From Streptomyces sp. RKAG290 (GTDB taxonomy: Bacteria > Actinomycetota > Actinomycetes > Streptomycetales > Streptomycetaceae), in NCBI RefSeq assembly GCF_023701695.1, contig NZ_JAJOZC010000001.1, forward strand, positions 1,984,001-2,048,000: a stretch of 64,000 nt of DNA. Direction: 5' to 3'. Positions 6,725-15,942 of this stretch are shown piece after piece. Under the pieces are notes generated by a model that worked only from the letters and a program-made list of their open reading frames with translations, was not told the origin of the DNA and did not search any database. A program made the position numbers and the translations under genes. Every line of letters begins with the position of its first letter. The stretch's first letter is position 1.

Positions 6725-7959
6725 GTGGCCCTGGACCGCTGCATCCCCTGACCACCGACGACTTCATGAGCCGCGTCTTCGGACAGCGGCACCTGCACAC
6801 CCCGGCGGCCCGGCTGCCGGACGGCTTCGGCGATCTGTTCTCCCCCGGTGCGCTGGACGAGGTGCTCTCCTCGGGCCTGCGGACGTCGTCGATCCGGCTG
6901 CTGCGGGACAACGTCGAGGCGCCCGTGACCCGCGCCACCGTCCCCGAGCCCGGCGACGCCCCTGGCTCCGCCCCCTTCGTCTCCCCCGACGCCGTGCGGG
7001 CCGCACTGGATTCCGGGCACACCCTCATCGTCCGTTCCCTGCAGCGCTTCCATCCGCCGCTGCGCCGCTTCGCGCAGGCGCTCACGAGCGAACTGGGGCA
7101 CCCGGTACGGGTCAACGCCTTCATCACGCCGCCCCGTTCGCAGGGGGTCGACCTGCACTACGACATCGAGGACGTCCTGGTCCTCCAGATAGCCGGCAGC
7201 AAGCGCTGGGTGCTGCGGACCCAGCCGATGTCCGACCCGCTGCCCGCGCACGCCTGGTTCAACGCCACCGACCGCCGGCGCGAAGAACTGCGTTCGGCGA
7301 GCCGGCCGTTGGACGACCTCGTGCTTCGCGAGGGCGACTCCCTGTACTTCCCGCGGGGCACCCTGCACTCGCCCTGCACCCAGGACGAGCTGTCCATCCA
7401 CCTCACCGTCGCCGTCACACCGGTCACCCACCACGACCTGCTGACCGAGCTCGTGCGCCGGGCCGCCGACGACTCCTGGCTCCGCGCCACCGTCGGCCTC
7501 GACGCCCTGGACAACGACCCGGAACTCACCCGGAACGTCCTCGCGGAGGTGGCCAGGTCCGTCGCCGAGGCGGCCGCCACCTGCGACCCCGCCGACCTGC
7601 TGTGGGCCGTGCGCCGCACCGCCTTCCGGGAACACCTGCCGGAGCCGGTCCCGGTACTGCCCGGCCCGGCCCTCGCCCACCGGCTGCGCGCGGGAGCGCA
7701 GTTCCGGCTCACCGGGCAGCCCGGTGACGACAAGGTCCTGCTGACGGTCGGCGGCCGCTCGGCCCTGCTGCCCGCGGCCACCGAGCCGTTCCTGCGCGGC
7801 CTGCGGGACACACCGGTCGTGGACCGGGCGGGTCTTGCCGCGGCGCTGGGGGCCGAAGGCGCGGGAAAGGTGGCCGACGCCCTGGTGACGATCGGACTGC
7901 TGGTGCCCGTGAGCGATGCCGGCGCCGGCGCACCACACTTCGAGGGAGCGCGGGCATGA
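6725..7959 (+). CDS. Cupin_4 / JmjC-like oxygenase, copy 2 (start broken by one missing base)
   Basis: The bulk of the protein reads from an ATG at 6766, but the best start is GTG 6725 behind GAAGGGAGC. It reads VALDR and then shifts frame; adding one base at about 6738 joins it to LHPLTTDDFMSRVFGQRHLH, a normal Cupin_4 N-terminus. Counted from the 6766 Met, the iron ligands are H131 and D133 (VDLHYDIEDVLVLQIAGSKRW) and H201 (GDSLYFPRGTLHSP). Full length would be about 411 residues. It probably acts on the same substrate as copy 1, perhaps on a different residue. Its stop overlaps the exporter start (ATGA). Confidence 0.8.
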
Positions 7960-9265
7960 GTGGTCAGAAGGCCGCCGAAGAGCGGACCGGGGCGGAGCCC
8001 GGCCGGGACTCCCTGCGCGCGCATCCGCGCTTCCTGCGGGTCTGGGCGGGGCAGGCCAGTGGCGCGGTGGGTGACCAGCTGCTGCCGGTCGCGCTGAGCC
8101 TGTACATCCTGCACCGGGGCGGCGGCGCCGGTGAGGTCGGACTCGTGCTGGGCGGGCGCGCGGTGTCGCTCGTGGTGTGCCTGCTGGCAGGCGGCGTGCT
8201 CGCCGACCGGATGCGGCGCACCCGCATCCTGTTCGGCGCCGACCTCTTCCGTGCCGGCATCCTCCTGCTGGCGGCGCTGCTGCTGCCCGTGGTGCCGCTG
8301 GCCGCGCTGCCGCTGCTGACCACGCTCACCGGTGCGGGCGAGGCCCTGTCCCGCCCCGCCGCCCGCTCGCTCGTCCCCACCCTGCTGCCGGACTCGCTGC
8401 TGGAGCGCGGCAACGCCCTGGTCGCCGGGGCCCACCGCAGCTCGGCGGTGCTCGGGGCGCTGAGCGGGGTCTCGCTGGTGGCGCTGGTGGGGGTCCGCCC
8501 CGCCCTGTTCCTGGCGAGCCTCGTCTTCGGGCTGGGCGCGCTGACCGTACTGCGGGTGCCGGACCGGGCGCCCGCGCCCGCGGCCGGCCAGGACCGCCGC
8601 TCCGTGCTGGCGGAGGCGGCGTACGGTCTGCGGGCGGTGCGCGGCCAGCCGTGGGCGATGGCGGTCATGGCCACCGTCTGCCTGCACCTGTTCGCCGGTT
8701 CCGCGACCGCGCTGACCCTGCTCCCCGTGGTGTCCCGGCAGCACTTCGGCGGCGACGTCGCGTACGGCGTGGTGCTGTCGGCGATGGCCATCGGCGCGCT
8801 GCCCGCCCTCGCCCTGGCCGGGCGCTGGCGTCCGCGGCTGCCGGGGACGGTGTCGATGCTCATCCTCACGCTGTACGGCCTGGTGCCCCTCTCCCTCGCG
8901 GCGCCCTTCCCGCTGCCCTGGGTCATCGTGTGCTTCGCCCTGGGGGCTTCGTCGTAGAGCTGTACTTCGTGTACTGGGCCACGGCCCTGCAACGCGCGTT
9001 CCCCAGCGATGCGTTGGGGAAGGTCTTCGCCCTGGACCAGCTCAGCGCCTACGCCCTCCTGCCGCTCGGCTACGCCCTGGTCGGTCCGATGGTCTCGACG
9101 GCGGGCACGACCGGCACCCTGGTCGGCGGCGGCCTCGTGGTCGTGGCGTCGAGCCTGCTGTGCCTGGCCGTCCCCGGCGTGGCCCGCCTCGGGGCCCAGC
9201 CGGAGAAGGACAGTTCCGCGGCGGCCCCGGAGGCACCGCTGCCCGCCGGGAGCCCGGGGGCCTGA
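7956..9265 (+). CDS. MFS exporter (MFS_3 / enterobactin-exporter-like), frameshifted
   Basis: About 436 residues when joined. The first 333 run in one frame from ATG 7956 to a stop after CFALGASS. The rest (GGFVVELYFVYWATALQRAFP onward) continues in another frame to 9265. One extra G in the GGGGG run at 8942-8946 restores LGGFVVEL, so a sequencing error is likely. About eleven or twelve hydrophobic helices are visible, with GGVLADRMRRTRILFGADL as the helix 2-3 loop. It overlaps the second Cupin_4 gene and closes the candidate peptide operon, so it probably exports that product. Real inactivation cannot be excluded. Confidence 0.8.
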
Positions 9266-9494
9266 CCGCCGGCGACGGGAGGGCGGGAGCTTCCCGGAGC
9301 TACCGGGAGCCTTCGGGCGTGGCCGGTGATCCTCCGCGATTCGGCGCGAACCGACCGCGACGCAAGGCCCCTTGGCCGATTCTTGGTCAATGCATGCCCC
9401 GTACATGAGGCGTTCCTCGCCAGAGTGGCGAATTACATGTGCACATCATTCGGCGCATGCTCCACACGCGAGACCCACATCGCAGGGGGTTACT
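9266..9494. other. Gap between exporter and sedolisin gene
   Basis: This 229-base stretch holds a weak stem (TCCCGG/CCGGGA near 9290-9308) and, in its second half, lower-GC sequence that probably carries the promoter of the secreted protease gene. I see no gene or clear operator in it. It is the likely right border of the peptide cluster. Confidence 0.4.
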
Positions 9495-11438
9495 TTGAGA
9501 ATCAGCCGCGCCGGACGACGCGCCGGGCTGAGCATGGCAGCGACACTGCCACTGCTCGCCGGTGCGCTCGCCCTCGGGATACCCAACGCCAGCGCAGACT
9601 CCGCGCCGGGCGGCCGGGACGCGCTGCAGGGCACCAAGCCGGCCTGGGCCACCGCCACGGCCGACCGGGGAGCCACGGCCGACAGCGGCCGGGTCGCTGT
9701 CCGGGTCCACCTCGCCGGACGGGACGCGAAGGGGCTGGCCGCCTACGCGGCCGCCGTCTCCGACCCGCGGTCCGCGTCGTACGGGAAGTACCTGAGCGCC
9801 TCGCAGGCACAGGCGCGGTTCGGGGCCACTCAGGACCAGATCGACCGGGTGAGCCAGTGGCTGCGGTCCAGCGGCCTGACGGTCACCGGCACCAGTCAGC
9901 ACTACGTCTCGGCCACCGGCGAAGTGGCCAAGGCCGAGAAGGCGTTCAGCACCCAGCTGCGCAACTACCGCAAGGGGAGCCGCACCTACCGCGCCCCGGC
10001 TTCCACCGCCTCGGTGCCGGCCGCGCTGAGCGATGCCGTGCTCGCTGTGTCCGGCCTGGACAACGCGCCCCACCGCTCCAGCCACGACGAGGTACTCCCG
10101 CCGCCGGACGCGGTGTTCCGCAACTCGGGGCCGTTCTCCTCGTACTTCGGGTCGAGGACCGCCTCCACCCTGCCGAGCGCCTACGGGGCCAAGGTGCCGT
10201 ACGCGGTCAAGGGGTACACCGGCAAGCAGCTGCGCGCCGCGTACGGGGCGGGGGACTACACCGGCAAGGGTGTGACCGTCGCGATCACCGACGCGTACGC
10301 CTCCCCCACCATCGCCGAGGACGCCGCCGAGTACGCGAAGCGCAACGGCGACGCGCGCTACCGGCACGGGCAGCTCAGCCAGGTGCTGCCGGACGACTAC
10401 ACGAAGACCGAGGAGTGCGGGGCCTCCGGCTGGTACGGCGAGGAGACCCTCGACGTCGAGGCCGTGCACGCCGTCGCGCCCGCTGCGGACATCGTGTACG
10501 TGGGCGGCGCGTCCTGCTACGACAACGACCTGCTCGACTCGCTGAACAAGGTCGTCGACCACCGGCTCGCGGACATCGTCTCCAACTCCTGGGGCGACGT
10601 CGAGGCCAACCAGACCCCTGACCTGGCGCTCGCCTACGACCAGGTGTTCAAGATGGGCGCGATCGAGGGCATCGGCTTCTACTTCTCCTCCGGCGACGAC
10701 GGCGACAACGTCGCGTCCACCGGCACCAAGCAGATCGACGTCCCCTCCAACTCCGCCTGGGTGACCTCGGTCGGCGGTACGTCACTGGCCGTCGGCAAGC
10801 ACGACACGTACCAGTGGGAGACCGGCTGGGGCACCACGAACGCCCCGCTGGCGGCGGACGGCAAGAGCTGGACGGGCTTCCCCGGCGCGTACACCTCGGG
10901 CGCGGGCGGCGGCACCAGCTCCACCGTGAAGCAGCCGTTCTACCAGCGCGGCATCGTGCCGGACTCGCTGGCCAAGGCCAACGGGACGACGCGGATGCGC
11001 ACCGCACCGGACGTCGCGGCCGTCGCGGACCCGAACACCGGATTCCTGGTGGGCCAGACCCAGACGCTGCCCGACGGCTCGCTGGGCTACGACGAGTACC
11101 GCATCGGGGGTACGTCGCTGGCCGCGCCGGTCATCGCCGGTGTCCAGGCCCTCGCCCAGCAGGCGCAGCGCGGACGCCCGATCGGTTTCGCCAACCCGGC
11201 GATCTACGCCCGCTACGACTCGAAGGCGTACCACGACGTGACGGACCACCCGCTGGGCCACGGTCTCGCGGTCGCCCGGGTGGACTTCGCCAACGGCTAC
11301 GACGCGGCGGACGGCTTGAAGACCTCCGTGCGCAGCCTCGGCAAGGACGCCTCGCTGTCCGCGGTGCGCGGATACGACGACGTGACGGGCGTCGGCACTC
11401 CGGCCCCCGGCTACGTCAGCTCCTACCGCAGGCACTGA
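9495..11438 (+). CDS. Secreted sedolisin-type serine-carboxyl protease (S53)
   Basis: A 647-residue pre-pro-protease. I chose TTG 9495 because GGGGG lies six bases upstream and the product then opens with a basic stretch, MRISRAGRRAGL, and a hydrophobic signal ending near NASADS. A pro-domain of about 170 residues follows (DPRSASYGKYLSASQAQARFG). The catalytic domain shows Glu and Asp in EETLDVEAVHAVAP, a loop SSGDDGDNV, and the serine in GGTSLAAPVIAG, all as in S53. A calcium-site-like end, YDDVTGVGTPAPGY, closes it. It would be active outside the cell, usually at acid pH. It stands alone, with a hairpin terminator after it. Confidence 0.93.
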   Translation: MRISRAGRRAGLSMAATLPLLAGALALGIPNASADSAPGGRDALQGTKPAWATATADRGATADSGRVAVRVHLAGRDAKGLAAYAAAVSDPRSASYGKYLSASQAQARFGATQDQIDRVSQWLRSSGLTVTGTSQHYVSATGEVAKAEKAFSTQLRNYRKGSRTYRAPASTASVPAALSDAVLAVSGLDNAPHRSSHDEVLPPPDAVFRNSGPFSSYFGSRTASTLPSAYGAKVPYAVKGYTGKQLRAAYGAGDYTGKGVTVAITDAYASPTIAEDAAEYAKRNGDARYRHGQLSQVLPDDYTKTEECGASGWYGEETLDVEAVHAVAPAADIVYVGGASCYDNDLLDSLNKVVDHRLADIVSNSWGDVEANQTPDLALAYDQVFKMGAIEGIGFYFSSGDDGDNVASTGTKQIDVPSNSAWVTSVGGTSLAVGKHDTYQWETGWGTTNAPLAADGKSWTGFPGAYTSGAGGGTSSTVKQPFYQRGIVPDSLAKANGTTRMRTAPDVAAVADPNTGFLVGQTQTLPDGSLGYDEYRIGGTSLAAPVIAGVQALAQQAQRGRPIGFANPAIYARYDSKAYHDVTDHPLGHGLAVARVDFANGYDAADGLKTSVRSLGKDASLSAVRGYDDVTGVGTPAPGYVSSYRRH

Positions 11439-11473
11439 GCCCAGGGCCCAGGACGCGGTAAGCGGCAGACGCG

Positions 11474-11518
11474 ACGGACGGCCGTCGCGGGGCGCGAGGC
11501 CCCGCGGCGGCCGTTCGT
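11474..11518 (+). terminator. Hairpin terminator between sedolisin and Ku genes
   Basis: ACGGCCGTCGCGGGGC pairs, with one mismatch, with GGCCCCGCGGCGGCCGT around a short loop. It lies between the ends of two convergent genes and can serve both. Confidence 0.75.
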
Positions 11519-11559
11519 GCGTCCTGCGGTGGTCCGGCGGGCGCCGCGTGGCGCGGGGG

Positions 11560-12684
11560 TCAGGCCGAGGCGCGCTTGCTCGTGGTGGTCTTCTTCTTGG
11601 CCGCCGCCGTCTTCTTGGAGGTGGTGCTCTTGGCCGCCGTCTTCTTCGCCCCCGCGCGGCCGCGGGAGGCGCTCTTCGTGGCCGCCCCCTTGCTCGCGCC
11701 CGCCGTGGACTTCTTCGCCCCGGAGGACTTGGGCGAGGAGGCGGACTTGCGGGCCCCGCCGGAGCCGGATCCCGACCCGGCCGACGCCCGCGACACCGAC
11801 TTGCCGGTGGGGGTTCTGCGCGTGGTGCCGCCCGACGTCTTGCGGGCGGCGATCGGGGTGACCTTCGCGTCCTCGTCGCCCTTGCCGTCCTCGCCCCCTT
11901 CGCCGCCGCGGGCCTCCTTCGCGGCCCGGACGCTGCTCTCCAGTGCCGCGATCAGGTCGATGACCTTGCCGTCACCGGAGTCGCCGGACGCCGCCTGCCG
12001 CGGTGTCTCACCGGAGGCCTTGGCCGCGACGAGCTCCTCGACCGCCTCCCGGTAGTCGTCGTGCAGCGAGTCCATCTCGACCTCACCGAGGGTGTTCATC
12101 AGGGCGTCCGCCAGATCGAGTTCGGCGTCGCGCACCTTCACGTCGCCGTCCGGGGCGACCCCTTCGGGCGCCCGGATCTCGTCCGGCCAGAGCAGGCCGT
12201 GCATCGCGATCACGTCGTCGACCACGCGCAGCATCCCCAGGCGCTCCCGCCCGCGCAGCGCGTACTTGGCGACGGCGACCTTCCGGCTCCGCTTCAGCGC
12301 CTCCCGCAGCAGGGTGTAGGGCTTGGCGGCGGGGACGCCGTTGGCGGTCAGGTAGTAGGCCGCGTCCATCTGGAGCGGGTCGATCGAATCGGCCGGCACG
12401 AAGGCGACGATCTCGATCGTCTTGGCGGTGGGCAGTGGCAGTGAGCCGAGGTCCTCGTCGGTGATCGGGATCATCGAGCCGTCGGCGTCCTCGTAGGCCT
12501 TGCCGATCTCGGCGGCAGCCACCTCCTCACCGTCCAGTTCGCAGACCTTCCGGTAGCGGATCCGGCCGCCGTCACCCAGGTGGATCTGCCGGAAGGAGAC
12601 CGAGTGGTTCTCGGTGGCGTTGACCAGCTTGATCGGGATGCTGACCAGCCCGAAGGAGATGGCGCCGTTCCAGATGGACCTCAC
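11560..12684 (-). CDS. ku: DNA end-binding protein Ku
   Basis: A 374-residue Ku homologue for non-homologous end joining. Residues 1-255 are the Ku core, opening MRSIWNGAISFGLVSIPIKL and containing RIRYRKVCELDGEEV and AYYLTANGVPAAKPYTLL. The last 100 residues are a long Lys/Ala/Ser-rich tail with repeated KKTAAK-like stretches, a common extension in actinobacterial Ku that aids DNA binding. It acts as a homodimer threaded on DNA ends and recruits LigD. A LigD polymerase-domain gene is divergent across a 60-base gap, so the two probably share a control region. Confidence 0.95.
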   Translation of the reverse strand: MRSIWNGAISFGLVSIPIKLVNATENHSVSFRQIHLGDGGRIRYRKVCELDGEEVAAAEIGKAYEDADGSMIPITDEDLGSLPLPTAKTIEIVAFVPADSIDPLQMDAAYYLTANGVPAAKPYTLLREALKRSRKVAVAKYALRGRERLGMLRVVDDVIAMHGLLWPDEIRAPEGVAPDGDVKVRDAELDLADALMNTLGEVEMDSLHDDYREAVEELVAAKASGETPRQAASGDSGDGKVIDLIAALESSVRAAKEARGGEGGEDGKGDEDAKVTPIAARKTSGGTTRRTPTGKSVSRASAGSGSGSGGARKSASSPKSSGAKKSTAGASKGAATKSASRGRAGAKKTAAKSTTSKKTAAAKKKTTTSKRASA

Positions 12685-12744
12685 CGTTCACCCCTTACCC
12701 GCGCAATATCCGTATAGATCCCATTTACGTGTGATTCTTATCGT
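12685..12744. promoter_or_regulatory. Divergent promoter region of ku and ligD-Pol
   Basis: Only 60 bases separate the two start codons. The stretch is clearly richer in A+T than its surroundings (AATATCCGTATAGATCCC and ATTCTTATCG), as expected for back-to-back promoters. I could not assign separate -10 and -35 boxes with confidence. Confidence 0.5.
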
Positions 12745-13641
12745 ATGACGCCGATCACGGAGGTGGAGGGGCGGCGCCTGACGCTCAGCAATCTGGACAA
12801 GGTGCTGTATCCGGCCACCGGCACCACCAAGGGCGAGGTGCTGCACTACTACGCGGCCACGGCCGCAGAGGCGCTGCTGGCGCACCTGCGCGACCGGCCC
12901 GTGTCCTTCCTGCGCTATCCGGACGGGCCGGACGGGCAGCGCTTCTTCACCAAGAACCCGCCGCCCGGTACGCCGTCCTGGGTACGGACCGCGCCGGTGC
13001 CGCACAAGGAGAAGGAGCCGGCGAGCCAGGTCGTCGTGCAGGACCTGGCCTCCCTGATCTGGGCGGCCAATCTGGTGGTGGAGTTCCACACCCCGCAGTG
13101 GCTCTCCGGCGCGCCGGGGGTGGCCGACCGGATGGTCCTGGACCTGGACCCCGGAGCACCGGCGACGGTCGTGGAGTGCTGCAAGGTCGCGCTGTGGCTG
13201 CGGGAGCGGCTGGCCGCGGACGGCCTGGAGGCCTACGGGAAGACCTCCGGGTCCAAGGGGCTGCATCTGCTCGTCCCCCTGGAGCCCACGGCGTCCGAGC
13301 GGGTGTCGGCGTACGCGAAGGAGCTGGCCGTGGAGGCGGAGCGGGAGCTCGGGGACCTGGTCGTGCACCGGATGAAGCGGGCCCTGCGACCTGGCAAGGT
13401 GTTCGTCGACTTCAGCCAGAACGCGGCGGCGAAGACGACCGCGACCCCCTACACCCTGCGCGCGAGGGACCAGCCATCCGTCTCCGCGCCGGTGACCTGG
13501 GCGGAGATCGAGGAGTGCGGCGACCCCGGGGAGCTGGTCTTCCTGGCCGACGACATGGCGGAGCGGCTGGCCCGGTACGGGGATCTGCTCGGACCCCTCA
13601 ACGAGCCGGACCGCGGCCGTCCGATTCCGGACCGGCCTTAG
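12745..13641 (+). CDS. LigD polymerase-domain protein (NHEJ Prim-Pol), stand-alone
   Basis: A 298-residue protein matching the polymerase/primase module of LigD without ligase or phosphoesterase modules. It opens with RRLTLSNLDKVLYPATGTTKGEVLHYY. Further on are FFTKNPPPGTPSWV, catalytic metal-binding aspartates in MVLDLDPG, and TSGSKGLHLLVPL. The late AAAKTTATPYTLRARDQPSVSAPVTW segment is also typical. It would fill gaps or add (ribo)nucleotides at broken ends together with Ku. The ligase must be encoded elsewhere, as no ligase gene lies in the window. Confidence 0.93.
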   Translation: MTPITEVEGRRLTLSNLDKVLYPATGTTKGEVLHYYAATAAEALLAHLRDRPVSFLRYPDGPDGQRFFTKNPPPGTPSWVRTAPVPHKEKEPASQVVVQDLASLIWAANLVVEFHTPQWLSGAPGVADRMVLDLDPGAPATVVECCKVALWLRERLAADGLEAYGKTSGSKGLHLLVPLEPTASERVSAYAKELAVEAERELGDLVVHRMKRALRPGKVFVDFSQNAAAKTTATPYTLRARDQPSVSAPVTWAEIEECGDPGELVFLADDMAERLARYGDLLGPLNEPDRGRPIPDRP

Positions 13642-13809
13642 GGCCTCGTCCGGATCATGGCGGCCTCACCTGCCCGCGGGCATACCCCACCGCCTGCTTT
13701 GTTGTCATGTCCAAAGGCAAAAGGCGGCATGTGGCGGGTGGATTGTCCGAGCCGTGGTGCACACTCTGCGCAGACACTGCTTCGTGGTAACGCGTGGGGA
13801 GGCGATGAC

Positions 13810-15942
13810 GTGTTCTCGGGGATCGACGAGGTCGACTGGGCCTCGATGGAGCATGCCTACGGGCCTGCCGATGATGTGCCGGGCCTGCTGCGGGGCCTCG
13901 CGTCCGCCGATCCGGCGGAACGCGAAGGGGCGCTGGACGGCATGTACGGGGCCGTGCACCACCAGGGTGATGTCTACGCGTGCACGCTCGCCTGCATTCC
14001 GTTCCTCTTCGAGCTGGTGGTGGATCCGGCGGTCCAGGACCGGGGATCCATCGTCGAGCTGCTCACCAGCATCGGCGGCATCGATCTCGACGAGGACGAC
14101 GAGGACGAGATCGACGAGGAGGAGATCGAGGGCGCGGCGAACTACGCCATGGCGGCGGCCGCCGTCACCGCGGGCGCCGGGGTCTTCTTCGCCCTGCTGG
14201 CCGACGACGACCAGGGGGTGCGGGTCTCCGCCCCGCTGGCCCTGGCCACCCTGCACGGCCACCCGGCGCGGGTCCTGGCAGTGCTGCGGGAGCGGCTGGC
14301 CGTGGAGCCGGACGAGGAGGTGCGGCTCGCCCTGGTCGAGGCGGCGGGACGGGTCGCGCTGCGTCACCGCCCGCTGACCGACCAGATCGCCGACTGGCTG
14401 AGCCGGCTGGCCGTCGAGGCCCGTCCGCCGGGGCTGCGGCTGGCGGCACTGGCCCAGCTGGCGCGGTGCGCGCCGCAGGCGCTGCCCGGCGATGTGGTGC
14501 GGGTGGTGGCGGGGCTGCTGCGGCAGCTGCGCTCGGAGCCCGCGGCCGCCGACCCGGGGCCGCGGCCGGCCGAGGCACTCGGTGAACCGGAGCCGGCCGC
14601 CGTCGAGGAGCGGGCCGCGCCGGTGACCCTGGTGGGGCAGTTGCGGTCGCTGTCGGCCGAGGAGAGCGCCGGGCGCGCGGCACCCTGGACGGCCGACCTG
14701 CTGCGGACCCTGCACGTGGGCCTCGACGACCGGGTCGCCGAGCGGACGGCCCTGCTGACCGATCAGCTGTGCAGCCCGGACCGCTGGCAGCGCATCGACG
14801 CGGTCCGGATGAGCAGCGGTCTGATCCGGGCCTGGCGCGGTTCCTACGGGGAGCTGGTGCGGCTGGTGGGCGAGCAGCTCGCTGCCGACGAGCCGAGGCT
14901 GGCCGAGGCCGCCTCGCATGTCCTGGAGGAGCTCTTCGGCCTGGCCGCGCCGGCCGCGGACGCGCTGGCGGCCCGGGTCGCCGCGGATCCGGGTGCCTGG
15001 GTGAAGGAGTGGGCGAGCGGGCCGCCGGGGCTCGGCAGTGCGGTGAAGGCCCTGTCCCGGCTGGGTGACCCCCGCGCGGTACCCGCGCTGGCCGCGGCGC
15101 TGGAGCGGCCCGAGGTGCCGCACGACGTGGGGTTCGCCATCGGATACCTGGGCGCGGCGGCGCGCCCGCTGGCCGGTGCGCTGCGGCGCAGGCTCGCCGA
15201 GGTCGGCCTCGACGAGGGTGCCTACGACCGGGCCAGCCCGCTGCTCGCCGGGCTGACCGCGCTGCGGGCGGGCGAGGCCGCGCCTGAGGTGCTGCGGGTG
15301 CTGCGCGGGGCTCCGGAGTACCGCGGCGAGTGGCTGCGCACGGCGGCGCTGCGGGCGCTCGGCGCGTTCGGGCCCGCGGCGCACTGTGCCGTACCGGAGC
15401 TTCGGGCGCTGATCCGCCGCCCCGGCACGGCGGCGGCCACGGAGGCCGCCGAGGCGCTGTGGGCCGTCGACGGGGACGCAGGCGCCGTGCTGCCGGTTCT
15501 GATCGAGGGGCTGCAGGCGGATCACGCGCACGAGCGGCGGTCGGCGGCGAGCGCGCTGGGGAGGCTCGGGGCACAGGCGGCGGTGACCGCGCCGCGGCTG
15601 CGGGCGCTGCTGCGGCACGAGGAGCTGTGGCTCCGGGTGGACGCGGCGATCGCTCTGTGGGAGGTTTCCGGGCGGGCCGAAGAGTCCGTTCCGGTACTCC
15701 TGGCGGCCTGGGAGACGAACCGCCATGTCAGGGTTCGGGTGGCTGAATGTCTGGCGCGGATGGGGGCCGCTGGGGCAGGGTCGGACGCGGCACGCGTGCT
15801 GCACGCCGAGCTCGCCTCCGTACGCCGTCACAACGCGATGGACGGCGGGTACGGCAGCCACGACACATACGAGGACGAGAAGCTGCTGGCGCTGTGTCGC
15901 CGGGCGCTCATGGGTAATTCGGGGAAGGGACCCACAACATGA
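13810..15942 (+). CDS. HEAT-repeat protein
   Basis: A 710-residue soluble protein built of HEAT-like (PBS-lyase type) helical repeats, for example RRSAASALGRLGAQAAVTAPRLRALL and LWLRVDAAIALWEVSG. I chose GTG 13810 because GGGGAGG lies just upstream and the conserved start FSGIDEVDWASMEHAYGPA follows; an open frame continues further upstream without family character. An acidic stretch of about fifteen Asp/Glu around residues 95-112 interrupts the early repeats. Such scaffolds bind proteins; no catalytic motif is seen. It is translationally coupled (ATGA) to the zinc-ribbon gene. The biological partner is unknown. Confidence 0.75.
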   Translation: MFSGIDEVDWASMEHAYGPADDVPGLLRGLASADPAEREGALDGMYGAVHHQGDVYACTLACIPFLFELVVDPAVQDRGSIVELLTSIGGIDLDEDDEDEIDEEEIEGAANYAMAAAAVTAGAGVFFALLADDDQGVRVSAPLALATLHGHPARVLAVLRERLAVEPDEEVRLALVEAAGRVALRHRPLTDQIADWLSRLAVEARPPGLRLAALAQLARCAPQALPGDVVRVVAGLLRQLRSEPAAADPGPRPAEALGEPEPAAVEERAAPVTLVGQLRSLSAEESAGRAAPWTADLLRTLHVGLDDRVAERTALLTDQLCSPDRWQRIDAVRMSSGLIRAWRGSYGELVRLVGEQLAADEPRLAEAASHVLEELFGLAAPAADALAARVAADPGAWVKEWASGPPGLGSAVKALSRLGDPRAVPALAAALERPEVPHDVGFAIGYLGAAARPLAGALRRRLAEVGLDEGAYDRASPLLAGLTALRAGEAAPEVLRVLRGAPEYRGEWLRTAALRALGAFGPAAHCAVPELRALIRRPGTAAATEAAEALWAVDGDAGAVLPVLIEGLQADHAHERRSAASALGRLGAQAAVTAPRLRALLRHEELWLRVDAAIALWEVSGRAEESVPVLLAAWETNRHVRVRVAECLARMGAAGAGSDAARVLHAELASVRRHNAMDGGYGSHDTYEDEKLLALCRRALMGNSGKGPTT

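Noticed and set aside
7956..9265. Exporter as a genuine pseudogene
   Set aside because: The break is one base in a GGGGG run, and the downstream half keeps full family character. The same kind of break occurs in many other genes of this sequence.
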